A stretch of 64,000 nucleotides of DNA from Notospermus geniculatus (Eukaryota > Nemertea > Pilidiophora > Heteronemertea > Lineidae). This document shows positions 1 through 12,390 of the stretch, piece after piece; the stretch's first letter is position 1, and each line of letters begins with the position of its first letter. Location: assembly GCA_002633025.1 (NCBI GenBank), contig NMRB01001632.1, positions 24,390 to 88,389 of the forward strand. Direction: 5' to 3'. Both the position numbers and the translations under genes were made by a program. The notes below the pieces were generated by a model. The model was not told the DNA's origin, did not search any database, and saw only the letters and a list, made by a program, of their open reading frames with translations.

Positions 1-220
1 ATGAAATCCTAAGTGGTTTTGGGAACATGGATGGTCAACATTTTGCACAAATAAACACAAAGGCAGAGTTGCTTGAGACTTGCCAGGATGTGTGTCAGAC
101 TAATGAGTCATATTGAAAGGTCAACACGAGTTTCAATATCTGATCAGTTCCTCTTGATAGTTTCAGTCTGATCTCCACCTAACAAGTTCTCAAAACTTGC
201 CATAATTGCTCGAGACTTAC
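1..220 (-). other. Start of the intron leading to the RRM3 exons
   Basis: These bases follow the GTAAGT donor of the exon at 221-316 on the minus strand. I see no exon, element or repeat in them. The next coding exon of the gene is outside the window. Confidence 0.7.
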
Positions 221-316
221 CAATCAGAGGTTTGCCTTCTTTCTGGAGTGCCGGGATCATGGCCGCATGTTGAGCAAGATGCTGGAAATTTCCTGCGTAC
301 GCAGCTGGATAGCCCG
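221..316 (-). CDS. CELF: CELF-like protein, last linker exon before RRM3
   Basis: Seen: a 96-nt exon, phase 1 at both ends, acceptor TATTTTAG/CG and donor GATTG/GTAAGT on the minus strand. It encodes AGYPAAYAGNFQHLAQHAAM then IPALQKEGKPLI. The AGYPAAYA start matches the family's YPAAYG element, and the KEG end falls just before the point where vertebrate homologues continue into RRM3 (CNLFIYHLP). The RRM3 exons should therefore lie to the left of base 1. This is the most 3' exon in the window and the protein is incomplete at this edge. Confidence 0.95.
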
Positions 317-3191
317 CTAAAATAGAAAGATTGTCGTCAACATCGGTCCCTGAACATGAGTGTGTTGAACATCAAAATCACAACAGTGAGTCACCATCTA
401 TTGGCACATGCAGGAACTACTTAGAATGTGTTGAGATTCTAACACGTTCGCCATAGATTTTCATCATAAGATTGTGGTCTTAGACATTTGTTGAAGTCAG
501 AAAATGTTTATGTCAACAGCTACACAGTGACTTACCAACCTGTAAGAGATATGTACAAGAGTATATTCCTGTTGAAACATTCAGGATTATCAAGATTGAG
601 TTTTTATGCCAAATGTATCTTCTGGTTGACAGATGAAAAGGTAGAGTGTTGTTCTTTAGGTTGTATATTTCAACAGGAATGTACAACAGGCTCATTTCTG
701 TACGAAGAATATAAGAGATGTCATGTAAAACCTATATAAAAACTTCATATGTTCTATTTACAAAGTTCTAAGCTGTTTTACTAACATCCCAGACATTCCA
801 TACAAAGTTGTGATCCATCCAATCCACATCATGCAAATAACAATGTCTCAATCCCAGCTACAGATGCAACACACCAGGTCAGCCCCCCACCCCCACCCCC
901 CTCAGGTCAGCCCCCGCAACAACAGGTCTGCATTGTGAAGAAAGCAAGCAAATGTCCCAGCCACTCATCAAACTCAAGGTCAAGGTCACCCCAGGAGGCC
1001 CATGGATCGGATGCATGCACTAAAAAATCTCTGAGACTAAATTTCTAAAGCAAAGTAACCAAGATACAGGATCTTATGATGTCATCTGTCATCTTGTCCT
1101 TGTTACCAATGGTCACAGCTATGTTTCCGAGACATCTGTGTTGCTAGGCAACCAGTCATGTAGGTTAACAACCATCATTAGTAGGCATCCCGTCTCACTT
1201 GACAACAGCTGTTACCAATCAAACCAAAGTTGCGTGATGACCACGTTACACGGTGAACAAGTCTCGCTCTTGACTTGATGCAATAAGCAAAGTTTTGTTC
1301 TGTTGCTAGAGTAAGCTGTGTTGCTAGGAAACCCCTGTTGCTTAGCAACCCAGTCATGCTGTGAAGCGGGATCAGGGATGCATGGAAGCGTTTCTAAATG
1401 AATTTTTTCAGAACCCTCAGAGGACTGGAGGCATAAGAATATTGGTGAAGAAATTTACACCAACACAACATCATGGAGAACATTGCATTTCTGCACGAGC
1501 TGACAGCATAAATGAGCTGATGAGAGTTGTGTGGCGCCACCTTTTGCCTCAATCCTTCAAGGGTTGTTTAGAATAGAAGTGGGATTACCGAAGTTTGCAA
1601 TCCAGGCCTTTCCTTCAAGGTCTTGGGGAAACTCTGTAGGGAGAGACAATGTTATAACAGTAAGACACATGCGAGGGCCAAAAAAGGGGCAAAATGATTG
1701 GAATAAATATGACTGAAAAATAATGGTTCTTTGTGACCTCTGACCTCATTAAGATTCATCATAAGAATCGATGTGAGGGGTTCGGTTGAATTATTAGGAT
1801 CATGTCTCGTCTTGAGTCCAAACATCAAGCAAAGTATTTATGATTTCAAGACAAAGATATTTCTCTGTGGAGGGCATGAAATAGGGTGAGACTAATCTTT
1901 TGGCCCTTACACAGGGATGAAGATTGAAGGTGCCAGTATTTCAGTTTGGGATTGAAATGTTCATCGTGCTAATATGAGTGTGTGTGTGTTAGTATAATGC
2001 AGGAGTATGGTACTTTGTGGGGCCAGCTTATCTTGAGGAAACTATGTTCATATATGGGATCAGTTATGCCAATTACGTAATGGGCTCAGTACACTAGATG
2101 AAGGGGGGGGGGCGGTACTCCATGGGACTATTTGCATGATTTCAGTATAATGGTAAATCCTTGAGTATTGTAATACATTGGCCTAGGGGAAAATTGTCTC
2201 GACGCATCAGTATAAATCACTTTAACTTCATCATAAAAAGTCTGAGCATTGAGATATTTGTAATTTAGAGTATGAAAATGAGCCTGTTGTTGAATGAGGA
2301 AAAAACACAAAGAAGACCAAGACTAAACAAAACAACAGAACATCCAACATTAAAACTAACACACCAAGAAAAAGAGGAGACTAAAAGTTTGGGAGAAGAG
2401 TGTAACATCTACAAGACATAACAAAGATAAAAGTATGGGGCGTTCAAAAATAAACTTCTTATTGATGTTCAGTGATTTTCAAAAGTGTTTTCACAGGATG
2501 TCGTCCACTTAAGAAACATTATGATACAAGGTAGGTGATTATGATCCAAGGTACGTGATTATGATCCGAGGTACGTGAAGTTTTGGTAAGATATTTCAAA
2601 GTTATCGTGTTCTTATTTCATTGGCGTATGTAATCCTGTGTTTGATTTTGAAATCTTGAAATATCGGAGGGTTAATTGATCCAAAATGGAAAAAATCCTC
2701 CTCAATAGAATTTCCACTTTGACAAATACATAGAAAACTAACACAAGAATAAACTTAAAATATCATGCAGTGAATGGGAATATAATATAATGGGGCTAAA
2801 CATAGCTAAGAGGCTCAGGCTAAAACTGTCCAACTTCATTTCATTTGTTTTCTATTAAAACTGGCTCACAATCTCAACTTAAGTTCTCATTCTCTCATTT
2901 TAATTGGTTGTCAATCATAGCAGATGCCCTGATCTGATATCTGTCAAGGTTAGGGTGGTGTAGGTGACTAGTGGGGTTTTGTGGAAAAAATCGTGTGTGT
3001 TGGTCCCAACGGAGGTCAGGGACGTTCAGAAGGAACTCCCAAAATGGGGATGGGACAGGGGCTAATTTTGTGACACACCTTTTAGCACAAACTGATTTTC
3101 ATCAATCTGGCATGATATTTTCTCATGAACGTGTAGTTTCGTGTGTGGGCAGGGACAGTTGTGTTATGATAAAAGGGGAAACTATGCTTAC
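317..3191 (-). other. CELF intron, 2.9 kb
   Basis: Bounded by confident splice sites. It contains a C-rich stretch near 880-915, AGGTCA words near 975-990, a poly-G run near 2104, and a 20-bp triplicate at 2521-2580. A strong GTAAGT donor word occurs near 532 on the minus strand, but the sequence upstream of it does not resemble CELF. No other gene is visible. Confidence 0.8.
2521..2580. repeat. 20-bp tandem repeat, 3 copies
   Basis: Three successive 20-base units of the form atgatccaaggtacgtgatt, differing at a few positions; they start at 2521, 2541 and 2561. Confidence 0.9.
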
Positions 3192-3260
3192 CTATCCCTG
3201 CGTACTGCTGGACACCCTGGTAGGCCTGCTGTAGGGGGTCTCCATTAGCGATGGCTTGGG
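3192..3260 (-). CDS. CELF: CELF-like protein, short linker exon (DPLQQAYQGVQQYAG)
   Basis: Seen: a 69-nt exon, phase 1 at both ends, with donor GGATAG/GTAAGC on the minus strand. It encodes AQAIANGDPLQQAYQGVQQY then AGI, matching the highly conserved DPLQQAY(A/Q)GVQQYAG block of CELF3-6 linkers. Its acceptor is preceded by TGACCTTGACCTTCCAG: copies of the AGGTCA repeat word common in this locus supply the polypyrimidine tract. Symmetric phase and small size make it a good cassette-exon candidate. The 296-nt intron on its 5' side is short. Confidence 0.96.
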   Translation of the reverse strand, partial: PKPSLMETPYSRPTRVSSSTQG

Positions 3261-3556
3261 CTGGAAGGTCAAGGTCAAGGTTATATACTGAAGGTCAACA
3301 TGAAGGTCAGTCGTACGGTGCAAGTGAAGAAAAGTTTGCAAATATTCCACTGCTGATGAGTATCACCTTTTGATTGGAAGTTCCGCCATGATCAGTTCAC
3401 CGACTTTGACAGATTTTGAAAGCAAAATATGAAAGGAATATTGTGAATTTCTTGAGTAGAGTTTGAGTCATCCTAGTGACAGTTGAGTAACCATGGAGAC
3501 CGTAACCAAGGGAACCATGAGAACAGAAAGATCTGTTTGATGATGGCGTGACTCAC
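3261..3556 (-). other. CELF intron, 296 nt
   Basis: Short intron between two linker exons. Its 3' end is made of aaggtcaaggtcaaggt (plus-strand view), with two further aaggtca copies near 3291 and 3303. Confidence 0.9.
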
Positions 3557-3688
3557 CTGGGTATTGTGGGATACCATTAGCGTATATCTCTGTTCCAGCC
3601 TGACCATTAGCTTGTGGGACGACCACACTAGGTACCGTCGGAGACAGCATGTTGGGAGGAGCACCATTGATGGCGGTTGTGCCTGTGG
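3557..3688 (-). CDS. CELF: CELF-like protein, linker exon (PQANGQAGTEIYANGI)
   Basis: Seen: a 132-nt exon, phase 1 at both ends, acceptor GTTCCAG/CC and donor CCAG/GTGAGT on the minus strand. With the incoming G it encodes ATGTTAINGAPPNMLSPTVP and VVVPQANGQAGTEIYANGIP. The PQANGQ...ANGI block is a recognisable CELF3-6 linker signature. The length is divisible by three and the phases are symmetric, so the exon can be skipped or included without a frameshift, a property linker exons of this family often have. Other frames of the exon stay open for 60-100 codons on both strands; those are shadows of this reading frame. Confidence 0.96.
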
Positions 3689-3817
3689 CTGGAACGAAAC
3701 CAGGGGCAATGAAATTCCAAACAGAACAAGTTTCAAGATGGAAATAACTTGGAATAGGCTTAAGTTTGTTTTAGATGCTAAACACACACAGTCAGAATGA
3801 ATGACATAGTTACAGAC
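3689..3817 (-). other. CELF intron, 129 nt
   Basis: The smallest intron seen in the gene, bounded by a GTCTGT donor and a TTCCAG acceptor on the minus strand. Nothing else is recognisable in it. Confidence 0.9.
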
Positions 3818-3992
3818 CTGTGGTAGGTGTCAGTGTCGTTGTCGACATTCCGTTTGGCGCCACCTGGTGTACATTTTGAACCTGCGACGCGGCAAGCGCA
3901 GCCATCGGGTTGATGTAACCAGCGCCAGATTGTGCAGCCGAGGCGGCCATTAGTGTCATCTGCTGCTGAACCTGTTGGGATGGAGTTGGAGA
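3818..3992 (-). CDS. CELF: CELF-like protein, linker exon (GYINPMAALAAS)
   Basis: Seen: a 175-nt exon after TATTCCAG and before CCACAG/GTCTGT on the minus strand; phase 0 in, phase 1 out. It encodes SPTPSQQVQQQMTLMAAS, GAGYINPMAALAASQ and PNGMSTTTLTPTT. In vertebrate CELF4-type proteins the linker has a Gln-rich helix followed by GY(L/I)NPMAA at this point, which fits. The segment is low in predicted structure, rich in Gln, Ala and Thr, and lies between RRM2 and RRM3, where the family has its splicing-activation region. The donor GTCTGT is weaker than the other donors in the gene, so alternative use is conceivable. Only 129 nt separate this exon from the next. Confidence 0.95.
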
Positions 3993-4388
3993 CTGGAATA
4001 TAATAGACACGGATGATGACATTGAGACATAGAGAAAAACACTTAAATAGGAGAGAAATGGTGTTAGTGTTAGTGTTGTATCTCGGGGAAAAGACAGCAA
4101 CTAGAGGTACCGGTACACATATATCTGATGCTCAGCTGAATGCCAACAAAGACATTACTGTGACACTAAAGGTAGATTCATACTTTGCGTTTTGTACTTT
4201 GCACGTGTCCGTTTCCTATGTGAATGCGTTGTAGAAAAAGTAATTTTATTGTTGGTACCACACGTAAGCATAGGGAATGGACAAGCACAAAATGGAGAAG
4301 TATGAATTGGCCTTAAGGCTACCGGTACCCCAAAGTTAATGTGGAAGCCAATTTCCTATAGGTTCCATCTTCTGGTTTCCCACCTCCT

Positions 4389-4626
4389 ATTGACAAATCC
4401 CAAATTCCAAGTTCTGCGCACTTCTGCCGAAATAGCAACAAGAACCTCGATCTGAAACCAGCTGACGTGACGCAATCCGTGATTCAGCAATGGTCAACTC
4501 TGACGTAACGTCGTCCAAGTCACTGTCGTGGGGTTCTCTGCGTCACGTCATTCAGTTTCAGACTTGTTGCTATTTCGGCGGAAGTGCGCAGATCTTTCCG
4601 TTTACGTCAATTTGGGATTTGTCTAT
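4389..4626. mobile_element. MITE-like foldback element with long terminal inverted repeats
   Basis: The left end attgacaaatcccaaatt pairs with the right end aatttgggatttgtctat. Further inward ctgcgcacttctgccgaaat pairs with atttcggcggaagtgcgcag, and ctgacgtgacgca with tgcgtcacgtca. The arms total roughly 90-100 bases and there is no ORF. This is typical of a non-autonomous DNA transposon. Confidence 0.85.
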
Positions 4627-4922
4627 AAGTTTTTCTGAGCTCCTGTCATTGCATCACATGGCATGAACAAATGAAGACGTGAGGAACGAAAACCTCAGCA
4701 GTTTAGTCTTAAATTCTTTAGGAAAACACGTGGCCTAAAAATGACAAGTTTTGAACAGAACTTTTAAATCCCAGTTTGCTGTCAGTTCCCACAAAGTTGA
4801 GGGAGTGAGGGGAGAGCATGCAGGGAGTGCTGAAATGGGGACAAGGTTGAAAACAGGAGAGGAATCTGAAATCTGAGTAGGTTAGTGTGGTGGGGACGGG
4901 GTTGGGATGGCTAGTCTACTAA

Positions 4923-5013
4923 CAGGGTGTCCCAAATTACTAGATTCTCAATTCTTATTGCAACATCTGTTGTCTCAGTTCATAATGGTATATTAGGTAT
5001 TTGAGACACCCTG
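4923..5013. mobile_element. Short foldback element
   Basis: About 90 bases beginning cagggtgtcccaaat and ending atttgagacaccctg, an imperfect 15-base terminal inverted repeat. The middle is unpaired and AT-rich. Probably a small MITE. Confidence 0.7.
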
Positions 5014-5285
5014 ATCATCTAAATATGGATACAATTTTTGTACAACATGCTCCAAGCAAAAATCTGCAATTGAAATAAACAATTCTCACTTATCATGTTG
5101 CAAAGCTGCACCTATAAACTTGGTTGAGACGAGAAAGCTGTGTTTTTATCTACAAGCAATAAACATGGAGCATATTGGTACAACACTTCAGGTGCTTGGA
5201 TCTAATGTTAACTCTTTCAGTGCTCTACAGTGACTTGTGACATTAATCATCACTTTGATCTTACAACTGACTGGCATTGTTCACG

Positions 5286-5480
5286 ATGATTTCAGTTCCT
5301 CACACTGCTAACAGATGGCAGCACAAATGACTTCAGTTCCTCACACTGCTAAGACGGCAGCACAAATGATTTCAGTTCCTCACTCTACCAACAGATGCCA
5401 GCACAAATGATTTCAATTCCTCATTCTGCTAACAGATGGCAGCACAAATGATTTCAGTTGCTGCTGACAGATAGCAGCAA
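5286..5480. repeat. 41-bp tandem repeat, about 4.7 copies
   Basis: Units start near 5286, 5327, 5367, 5407 and 5448, each with atgatttcagttcctcac followed by agatggcagcaca. A degenerate further copy (aacaggtggcagcacagtg) follows near 5540. Confidence 0.9.
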
Positions 5481-6246
5481 ACTATTCAGTCTCATTCTAC
5501 AATTTTGAGAAGTCATTTTGTCAGTTCCTTCTTCAGCTAACAGGTGGCAGCACAGTGTTCAGTCCCACTAAACAGTTTTGAGATAAGCTCATTGTGAAGG
5601 CAGCGGGGACTTGGTAAAATAGAAATGAACTTACTTGCAGATTATCCCTTGGAACTGCAGAGCACTGAAAGGGCTAATTATGGAAGGTGGTGTCAATTTC
5701 ATGAAAAAATCAGGGGTGAAATGGACTTTTCCCAGGCTCATCATATCATAAAATAGTACGTTCAATAATCTGGAATTTAGCCCCTCCCAAAGTCTGCCCT
5801 CTATTGGTGAAATACAAAATGAAAATCAACATTGCCAACACAGGCCACACCAGTTGTCCTATTTTCTTGCACCTTTTCACCAACTGTTCAATAATGGTTC
5901 CAAGAACAACAATCTCACAACCCAGGAAAAGTCGAAAAATCTAATTTTGTGTTTTTTTCTTACAAATGCTAACAACCCTAAGACTTAAAGCACACTGGAC
6001 TCAACAATAAAGAATGGCTTAAAAGTCTTACACTAAGACACAAAAAGATTAAAACTCAGAACATGCATGGACATCTAGCGACAAGTGTGTGGAGTTTTGG
6101 ACTTAAGCAATGTTTAAATTGACAAAGGACAGGCCAGAATTAAAAACGCACTCAAGTCACTCTGACCACTTTGAAAATTGGTTGGTAAAACTTGACACAT
6201 AATAATCGGATGAAACACTCTTGACACTTAGACATTTAAAACAACT

Positions 6247-6275
6247 GGGGGGGGGGGGGGNNNNNNNNNNNNNNN
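6247..6275. other. Poly-G run followed by a 15-N assembly gap
   Basis: Fourteen Gs run directly into fifteen Ns (6261-6275). The gap is of unknown true length; homopolymer G probably broke the assembly. Confidence 0.95.
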
Positions 6276-7194
6276 CAAGAGGCAGCATGGCCCTTATCCC
6301 AGTCCAAGATACTAGGTCATTATTACCATACATTCTCTTCCAAAATAATGTAAGTTTATCTTGCAAGCTCAAAAGAGCTTCTCTGTTGGGGTCAGTGTGG
6401 ATAGGGGATGGCACTGTCTTAACTTCCAAGATGACTGAAGTTGGAAAGAGTAGCCGCCGTGATGACGGCGTGAATGCTGATGAATCACCATCATCGGATG
6501 CCAGATCACCACAACATGTTTTTTTTACTTCCTATAAAACGTGTGAACATGCTGGTCAATTGCCCCTGTGGACCGTAGCGGTTGATGATGATGCAGAGAC
6601 ATGACTCAGCTCAAGTTATCCATCATCAGAGACCAACGTCCAAAAACGTCCATTATTGGTGCGGCATTCCGGTGAAGGTTCCGGGTGGCCGTCGGCATAG
6701 ATCAACAACTGGTGGAGTGAGATGGACGATCAGGAAGCGCGAAATGGCGGTCATAAAACTTGGCGGGTGATGATGGGTTGGCATTCATTCCAACCTTGTC
6801 TCCAGTGGCACTCGGGTACATTCAAATCCATTACATCAGGAGAGAATCTGTGAAGCAGCAACCAGGTTGACGTCAACTGGTCAATATGTGGCGATACTCG
6901 GGCTATCACTATCAGTTCAATGGCAGCAGCAATAGGTCTACTTGCATGACTTGCAAGGAATGGGCTTCCAAGTTTAACAGTACCGGTAGGCCTAGGGCCT
7001 ACTGTTGTGCAATGTAGGCCTGGGTCTAAACAAATGATACTACCGTCACATTTGGAAGAATATTACCGGGCCATTACCGGTACCACGTTTAATTCCTTCC
7101 TTATTCAACTCATTTACATAGGCCTAGGCCTAGTCTTTGTGAAAGCTAACGAAATATTTTTTTCCAAATCCTTGTGGACCATGGCGTTGTCTGT

Positions 7195-7317
7195 CACGCA
7201 TTCCGCCGCTGCCGGGCACCTGTCCAGCAGCCGCAGAGACAGTTCTGACATTTCCAACTCGTGGTCTTCACGCATTCCGTTGTTGCCGGGGACCTGTCCA
7301 GCAGCCGCAGAGACAGA
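7195..7317. repeat. Direct repeat, about 48 bp, two copies
   Basis: Copies at 7195-7242 and 7269-7317 share cacgcattccg and cctgtccagcagccgcagag, 74 bases apart. GC-rich compared with the flanks. An ORF spans both copies in each direction, but without protein-like features. Confidence 0.85.
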
Positions 7318-9149
7318 TTGTGATGCACACATATATACCGGTACTTGGAAGATCTCACAATCAGTGTGGTATTGAATCTGTTAGAAATTTCGTGACCCTA
7401 TCAATCAAGCAAGTTGATAGGGTGTGGTCCCTATTTCCAGAGCCCAGACGAACTATTTTCCATCCCTTATATCCACCCCTCAATATGCTAATTACGTTGT
7501 TTTCCAGCTCTATATCTAATGTCTTTATGCAAATTGCTCTGTCTGCATAAGACAGATTATACGACAAACAGCTCGTATATGAAAATGTGAGATCGCGTGT
7601 AAAGCCTGACAAATCCATGGCAATATCTAGGATTGTTTTTCTTGAAGACTGGAATATGGAAATCAATGTTTATCATTTATCGACAATCTCCGCTCAGATA
7701 CGAAGAATTGCGTCGGAGTTTTGCTCCCCGTCGGAGGCCGCCATGAAATCAACATTCCACATCACTTTCTGATTGGTTCGTTTAAAGTGTGCTCTGATTG
7801 GTTGTTAACTGGATTACATTTTAATTGTCAACTACTCTGTCCAAACCGATTTAACTCGAAATGTCAGCAGTTTAAAGTTTTACCTAATTCTCACTCTTTT
7901 GTTTTGAATGTGCAATTGTTATTTCACTGAAAGTGACAAGTTGAGAATTATCCCAGATGTTCTGCTTTTTTGGTTGTCAATTTCAACCAATCAGACATAT
8001 TCACAAATCAATTTCTTCTTCGGAGAAATAAAACACCTTTCTTGGTCCACCCTGTATATATCTGAAAGAATCCCGTGACCAGACCTAAAGGGTTAATGAC
8101 ACTGTCGATTACAAGCCATGATGAGCATCCTCCCCTCCGTAACTATGGTGACAGATCAAGGTCAAGGTCAATGTCCAAGCATTATCAACGTCATTATTTC
8201 TGGATCTATTTTCTTTCATGATAGATTTTTTATCTGGAAGAGTGTTAGCCGTTTGGGAAATTAGCATCATGGCGGTTAGCCGCCATCTTTTGTAACGGAA
8301 CGATCTCCTTTGAAAGTTTTACCACAAATAATTGATGGGGAGGTTCACGGCGAGGCGAAGATAGCATTTTAGTGAGATACGCCGGGTAAGAAAGAAATGG
8401 TTGGTGAATGCGACAAGAATAAAGTCATCAGTGTTTTGTTGATGTGCGGCGATTAGCATAAAACACACAAAAGTACAATTGAGAAGTGGGAGAATAAGAG
8501 GCCAGGAATGGTCATCTGGTGGACTGTCGTCACGGTGATGGACTAATGATACGGGGATGGGTTCAATGCAGCTTATTTAGAACATATCATGAGATGATCC
8601 CAAATTCTCCCCAAACACCGTCTCCCATCCTTGAAACACGTCACACACAGTGACAATGCTGGCCTTTTATCTTCCAAAGCGAGAACATTTAAAACCTATC
8701 TGGTCCTGACAGAGACATCACTTCAGCCGGAGAATGGCACAGGCGCAATCTCAAGTGCCATTTTAATTGCGTTTGAACGTCTATGCAAATTTATGTCATT
8801 ATCGTGTAGTGTGAGATAAGTGAGGATCCTCTGGGATGGCGTCTGATGCAGACTTTACATCAAAACCTGCAGATCAGATTAGAAGGAATCTGAAAGATCT
8901 CTGCCTACTCTTCCATGTTAGAAGTTTAGTGAATGGCCTACAGCAAAACAATGGAAGGACGACCAGGATGATGGAGTTGAAATATGACTCACACCTCTGA
9001 TATTGAGGTTCAATTCCTATACCCAAGTGAGACCTGACTGCAGACTTTGAGACCTCTGTACTCTGAGCGCCAGAACTCCCCACCCTGCTCTCAGGGCAGA
9101 TGGCCGACAGAACACTCAAAGATAGGCTGTCTGTTCCCAGTAATTCATG

Positions 9150-9290
9150 TAGCAGGCCACTCTCTCTCGCCTGGTCTACTCAGGGATTGAGTGAAAGCTA
9201 AATGAGCTGCTCCTTGAGTTCCCAAGAAAGGTTCTGGAGAGACTCGGATAATAATGTAAAGAACTTGGAGACTGCGTTATAATCAATGAT
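9150..9290 (+). mobile_element. Partial tRNA-SINE tail (family 2)
   Basis: Contains tgagctgctccttgagttcc and caagaaaggttctggagaga, the same body as the elements at 28793 and 39966. The tRNA-like head is missing or decayed here. Confidence 0.6.
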
Positions 9291-10749
9291 TCTGTTTTAA
9301 GACAGTCGGATGCGATGGAAGAGCTCTACTCCACGCCCAGCCAGACAGTAAACTGTAGGACTAGCAGTGACCGACTCGACTTGAAGAACGTGCGATGAGA
9401 TAATGAATAGAAACCTAAAAGACCAAGACGAAAGAAGAGTCTGAATGTTTTGATGTTGATCGAGCAATGTCCACACAGCCTGTTATCTCTCACACCAGCT
9501 GTGACAACTTGCCATTTACTGATTTTGTCTCTTTTATTGCACGCAGTTGATCAATTATAAGGCCTTTGTCTTCAAGATTGGGTTAACCCTGCCCGTCAGA
9601 CATGGGGCGAGAACACGTCTATGCCTTGATAAAGGTGATGGTGTGGTGGTGGGGGGATGGGACGGGAGGGGAGAGGGGCAGCTGATCATCCCGAGGTCTC
9701 ATACACCAAGCATGGAATGGCTCATGTCCCCAGTAGGCCAATAATCATCATCAGCGTGCCAGGTTCAATCCAAGAAGCAGCATTCAAATGAAGAAATAAC
9801 CCACACAAGTTCGTTTCAGACGACTTGGCCCCTCAGAGATCAGCCCTTTTGATATGCAGTTTCGATATCGAATGATGCACAAATCGAATTTGCTGTTGTT
9901 ACAGAAATTTGACAGAAAGCACAGATTTGACCTCCATGAACTTTTAGCTCGACTCGTTGTCATAAAAACGTTGAATGCGATTAAACAGTGGCAGTTTGAA
10001 CGTGGCTCATGAGGTAAATTGATAACGGACGGATCAATATGACGGCGCTTAATGACATTGATTGAAGTGAAATGAGAGAATTGGAGCTCGTTAAGACGAA
10101 TGTTTAATCTCAGATTAGTGACAGAGTAGGACAGGTTGTGAGGCGGCGGGCGGTGCCACGCCCTGGAATTAGATGTAAAGCAACTTTACCAAGGATACAA
10201 CTGAAAACTGAGAGGCTTAACAGAGATCTTATTTTCCATCCAGATGTTTGGGATTCCATGTCTTCCCACTCAGCTTCAGATGAAGGAGTGAAACATTTCA
10301 GAATGTTTAGTTCTACTGGAGGCCTCGTCAGAATGGTCCCAAGATTTCATGCGGTGACTACTCACATAAACATATCAGAGGACTACAGTGAATACTGAGC
10401 CAGCAAACTAGAAAGCTGAAGCATAAAAGTGGAGTCGGCTACTGCAAGTCACTGCTCAGCTGCAACTGGACATGAGCTGTCGCCCTGAGCAGGATATACA
10501 CTGAGCCTGCCAATTTGACCAGGTGAAGCATGTCATTTAGATGCTGGCCACCAGAGGGCATATGTTACAGAAAAAAGGGTGGTAAATGTGGATGTGTGAG
10601 GACAAAAACTGTCCTTAAGAGCCTGAGAGTGAGCATAATGCCCCATGATGAGTGACATTAATTACCAATAGTCCCACACAGTATGAGATTATTATCAGAT
10701 AAATCCCTTTGAACTTCACCACACAATCCAATTGGTGAACGTTCTTGTG

Positions 10750-10835
10750 ACATGGTGAGGAACGTATCGGGTTAGCAGAGCCGCACCCTGGATTGGAACA
10801 TGAGACGCCCTGCATGCTGTCATCAGGCTAAACCT
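10750..10835 (-). mobile_element. Possible tRNA-derived SINE head
   Basis: On the minus strand, tgttccaatccagggtgc resembles a Pol III B box with its pairing bases. An A box is not clear. Weak call. Confidence 0.35.
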
Positions 10836-11364
10836 AGCAAAGCTTTCCAAAGATTAGCACAAGTCTTATTACACAAGAGATTTATTCCTTTGTAACTAAC
10901 GTGGGACTTCGGGCAAGTCACTTTACCGTGACAGTGATGATTCAAGTGGCGCACACCGAAATACATCCAAACATGCAAGCCCAAGGCCAGGGGGAGAGGA
11001 ATTGGTGTAACAGCCATAGCCAGGGTGCATGCATTAAATGTAACAGCCAAACCCAGGGCACAGGCACTAAATGTAACAGCCGGATTTCTATTCCATTTAA
11101 TATTAAGACAAAACCGAGTAATTATTTCATGATAAGCTTAAAAAGTTTCGTGGTGTGTTTAATAAGATAATATTGATTGGGATGAATGTGATTTATTAAC
11201 ACATTGATTATTTTACAGCTTGGAAGAAACTGAATCAGATTTCTGATTAAATACATCAATAACTGGCCACAATTCAAATCTCAAATATCCCTATACTCGG
11301 TTGAGATGATTGCTGCTTGGCACATTCAGTGCTAAACCTGACAATGTACTCATTACTTAAGCAG

Positions 11365-12150
11365 GTCACACACCACGGCCTTGTTTGGCTGCTTGGCTAA
11401 GCTCTGCTACCATGTCACCACCGGTAGTAGCCAAACTCCTCTCACACCACCACGGCCTTGCTTGGCCTCCAGGCTATAGCTCTGCTACCATGTCACCATT
11501 GATGGTAGCTAAACTCTCTCACACCACCACGGCCTTGTTTGGCTGCTTGGCTAACCTCTGCTACCATGTCACCACTGGTAGTAGCCAAACTCCTCTCACA
11601 CCACCACGGCCTTGTTTGGCTGCTTGGCTAACCTCTGCTACCATGTCACCACTGGTAGTAGCCAAACTCCTCTCACACCACCACGGCCTTGCTTGGACTC
11701 CAGGCTAACCTCTGCTACCATGTCACCATTGATGGTAGCTAAACTCTCTCACCACCACGGCCTTGCTTGGCCTCCAGGCTAAGCTCTGCTACCATGTCAC
11801 CGCTGGTAGTAGCCAAACTCTTACACCACCACGGCCTTGCTTGGCCTTTTGGCTAAGCTCTGCTACCATGTCACCGCTGGTAGTAGCCAAACCCTTACAC
11901 CATCTCGTCCTTGCTTGGACTCCAGGCTAAGCTCTGCTACCATGTCACCACTGGTAGTAGCCAAACTCTTACACCACCACGGCCTTGCTTGGCCTCCAGG
12001 CTAAGCTCTGCTACCATGTCACCGCTGGTAGTAGCCAAACTCTTACACCACCACGGCCTTGCTTGGACTCCAGGCTAAGCTCTGCTACCATGTCACCGCT
12101 GGTGGTAACCAAACACTTCTCACACCACCACGGTCTTGCTTGGACTCCAG
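11365..12150. repeat. 73-77-bp tandem array, about 10 copies
   Basis: Each unit carries caccaccacggccttg, ggctaagctctgctaccatg and tggtagtagccaaactc, with small differences in length and sequence between units. Some units are missing 2-4 bases, so the reading frame changes between copies and coding is excluded. Ends near 12150. Confidence 0.95.
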
Positions 12151-12390
12151 AAGTCACTAGATTCGTAAGATGTCAAGGATTTCGTTGGTATTCTCGAGAC
12201 GTGGGCAATTATCGCCAAGTCCTCCACCAGGAAATAGGAGTGGTGGATGTTGGTCAAGTTATTAGATGAAGGGACGAGGGAGTCACACAGATGTGGAGAG
12301 GGAGGGTCAGAAATTATAATGTCATCCAACTGAAATGGAACTCATTGAATGGCGTTGTCCAGTCACGAGAAGATCAGGGTCAAATTGTCT

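Noticed and set aside
513-695. Extra CELF exon ending at a GTAAGT donor near 532
   Set aside because: The donor is good, but the upstream peptide does not resemble CELF and the flanking exons already join in frame without it.
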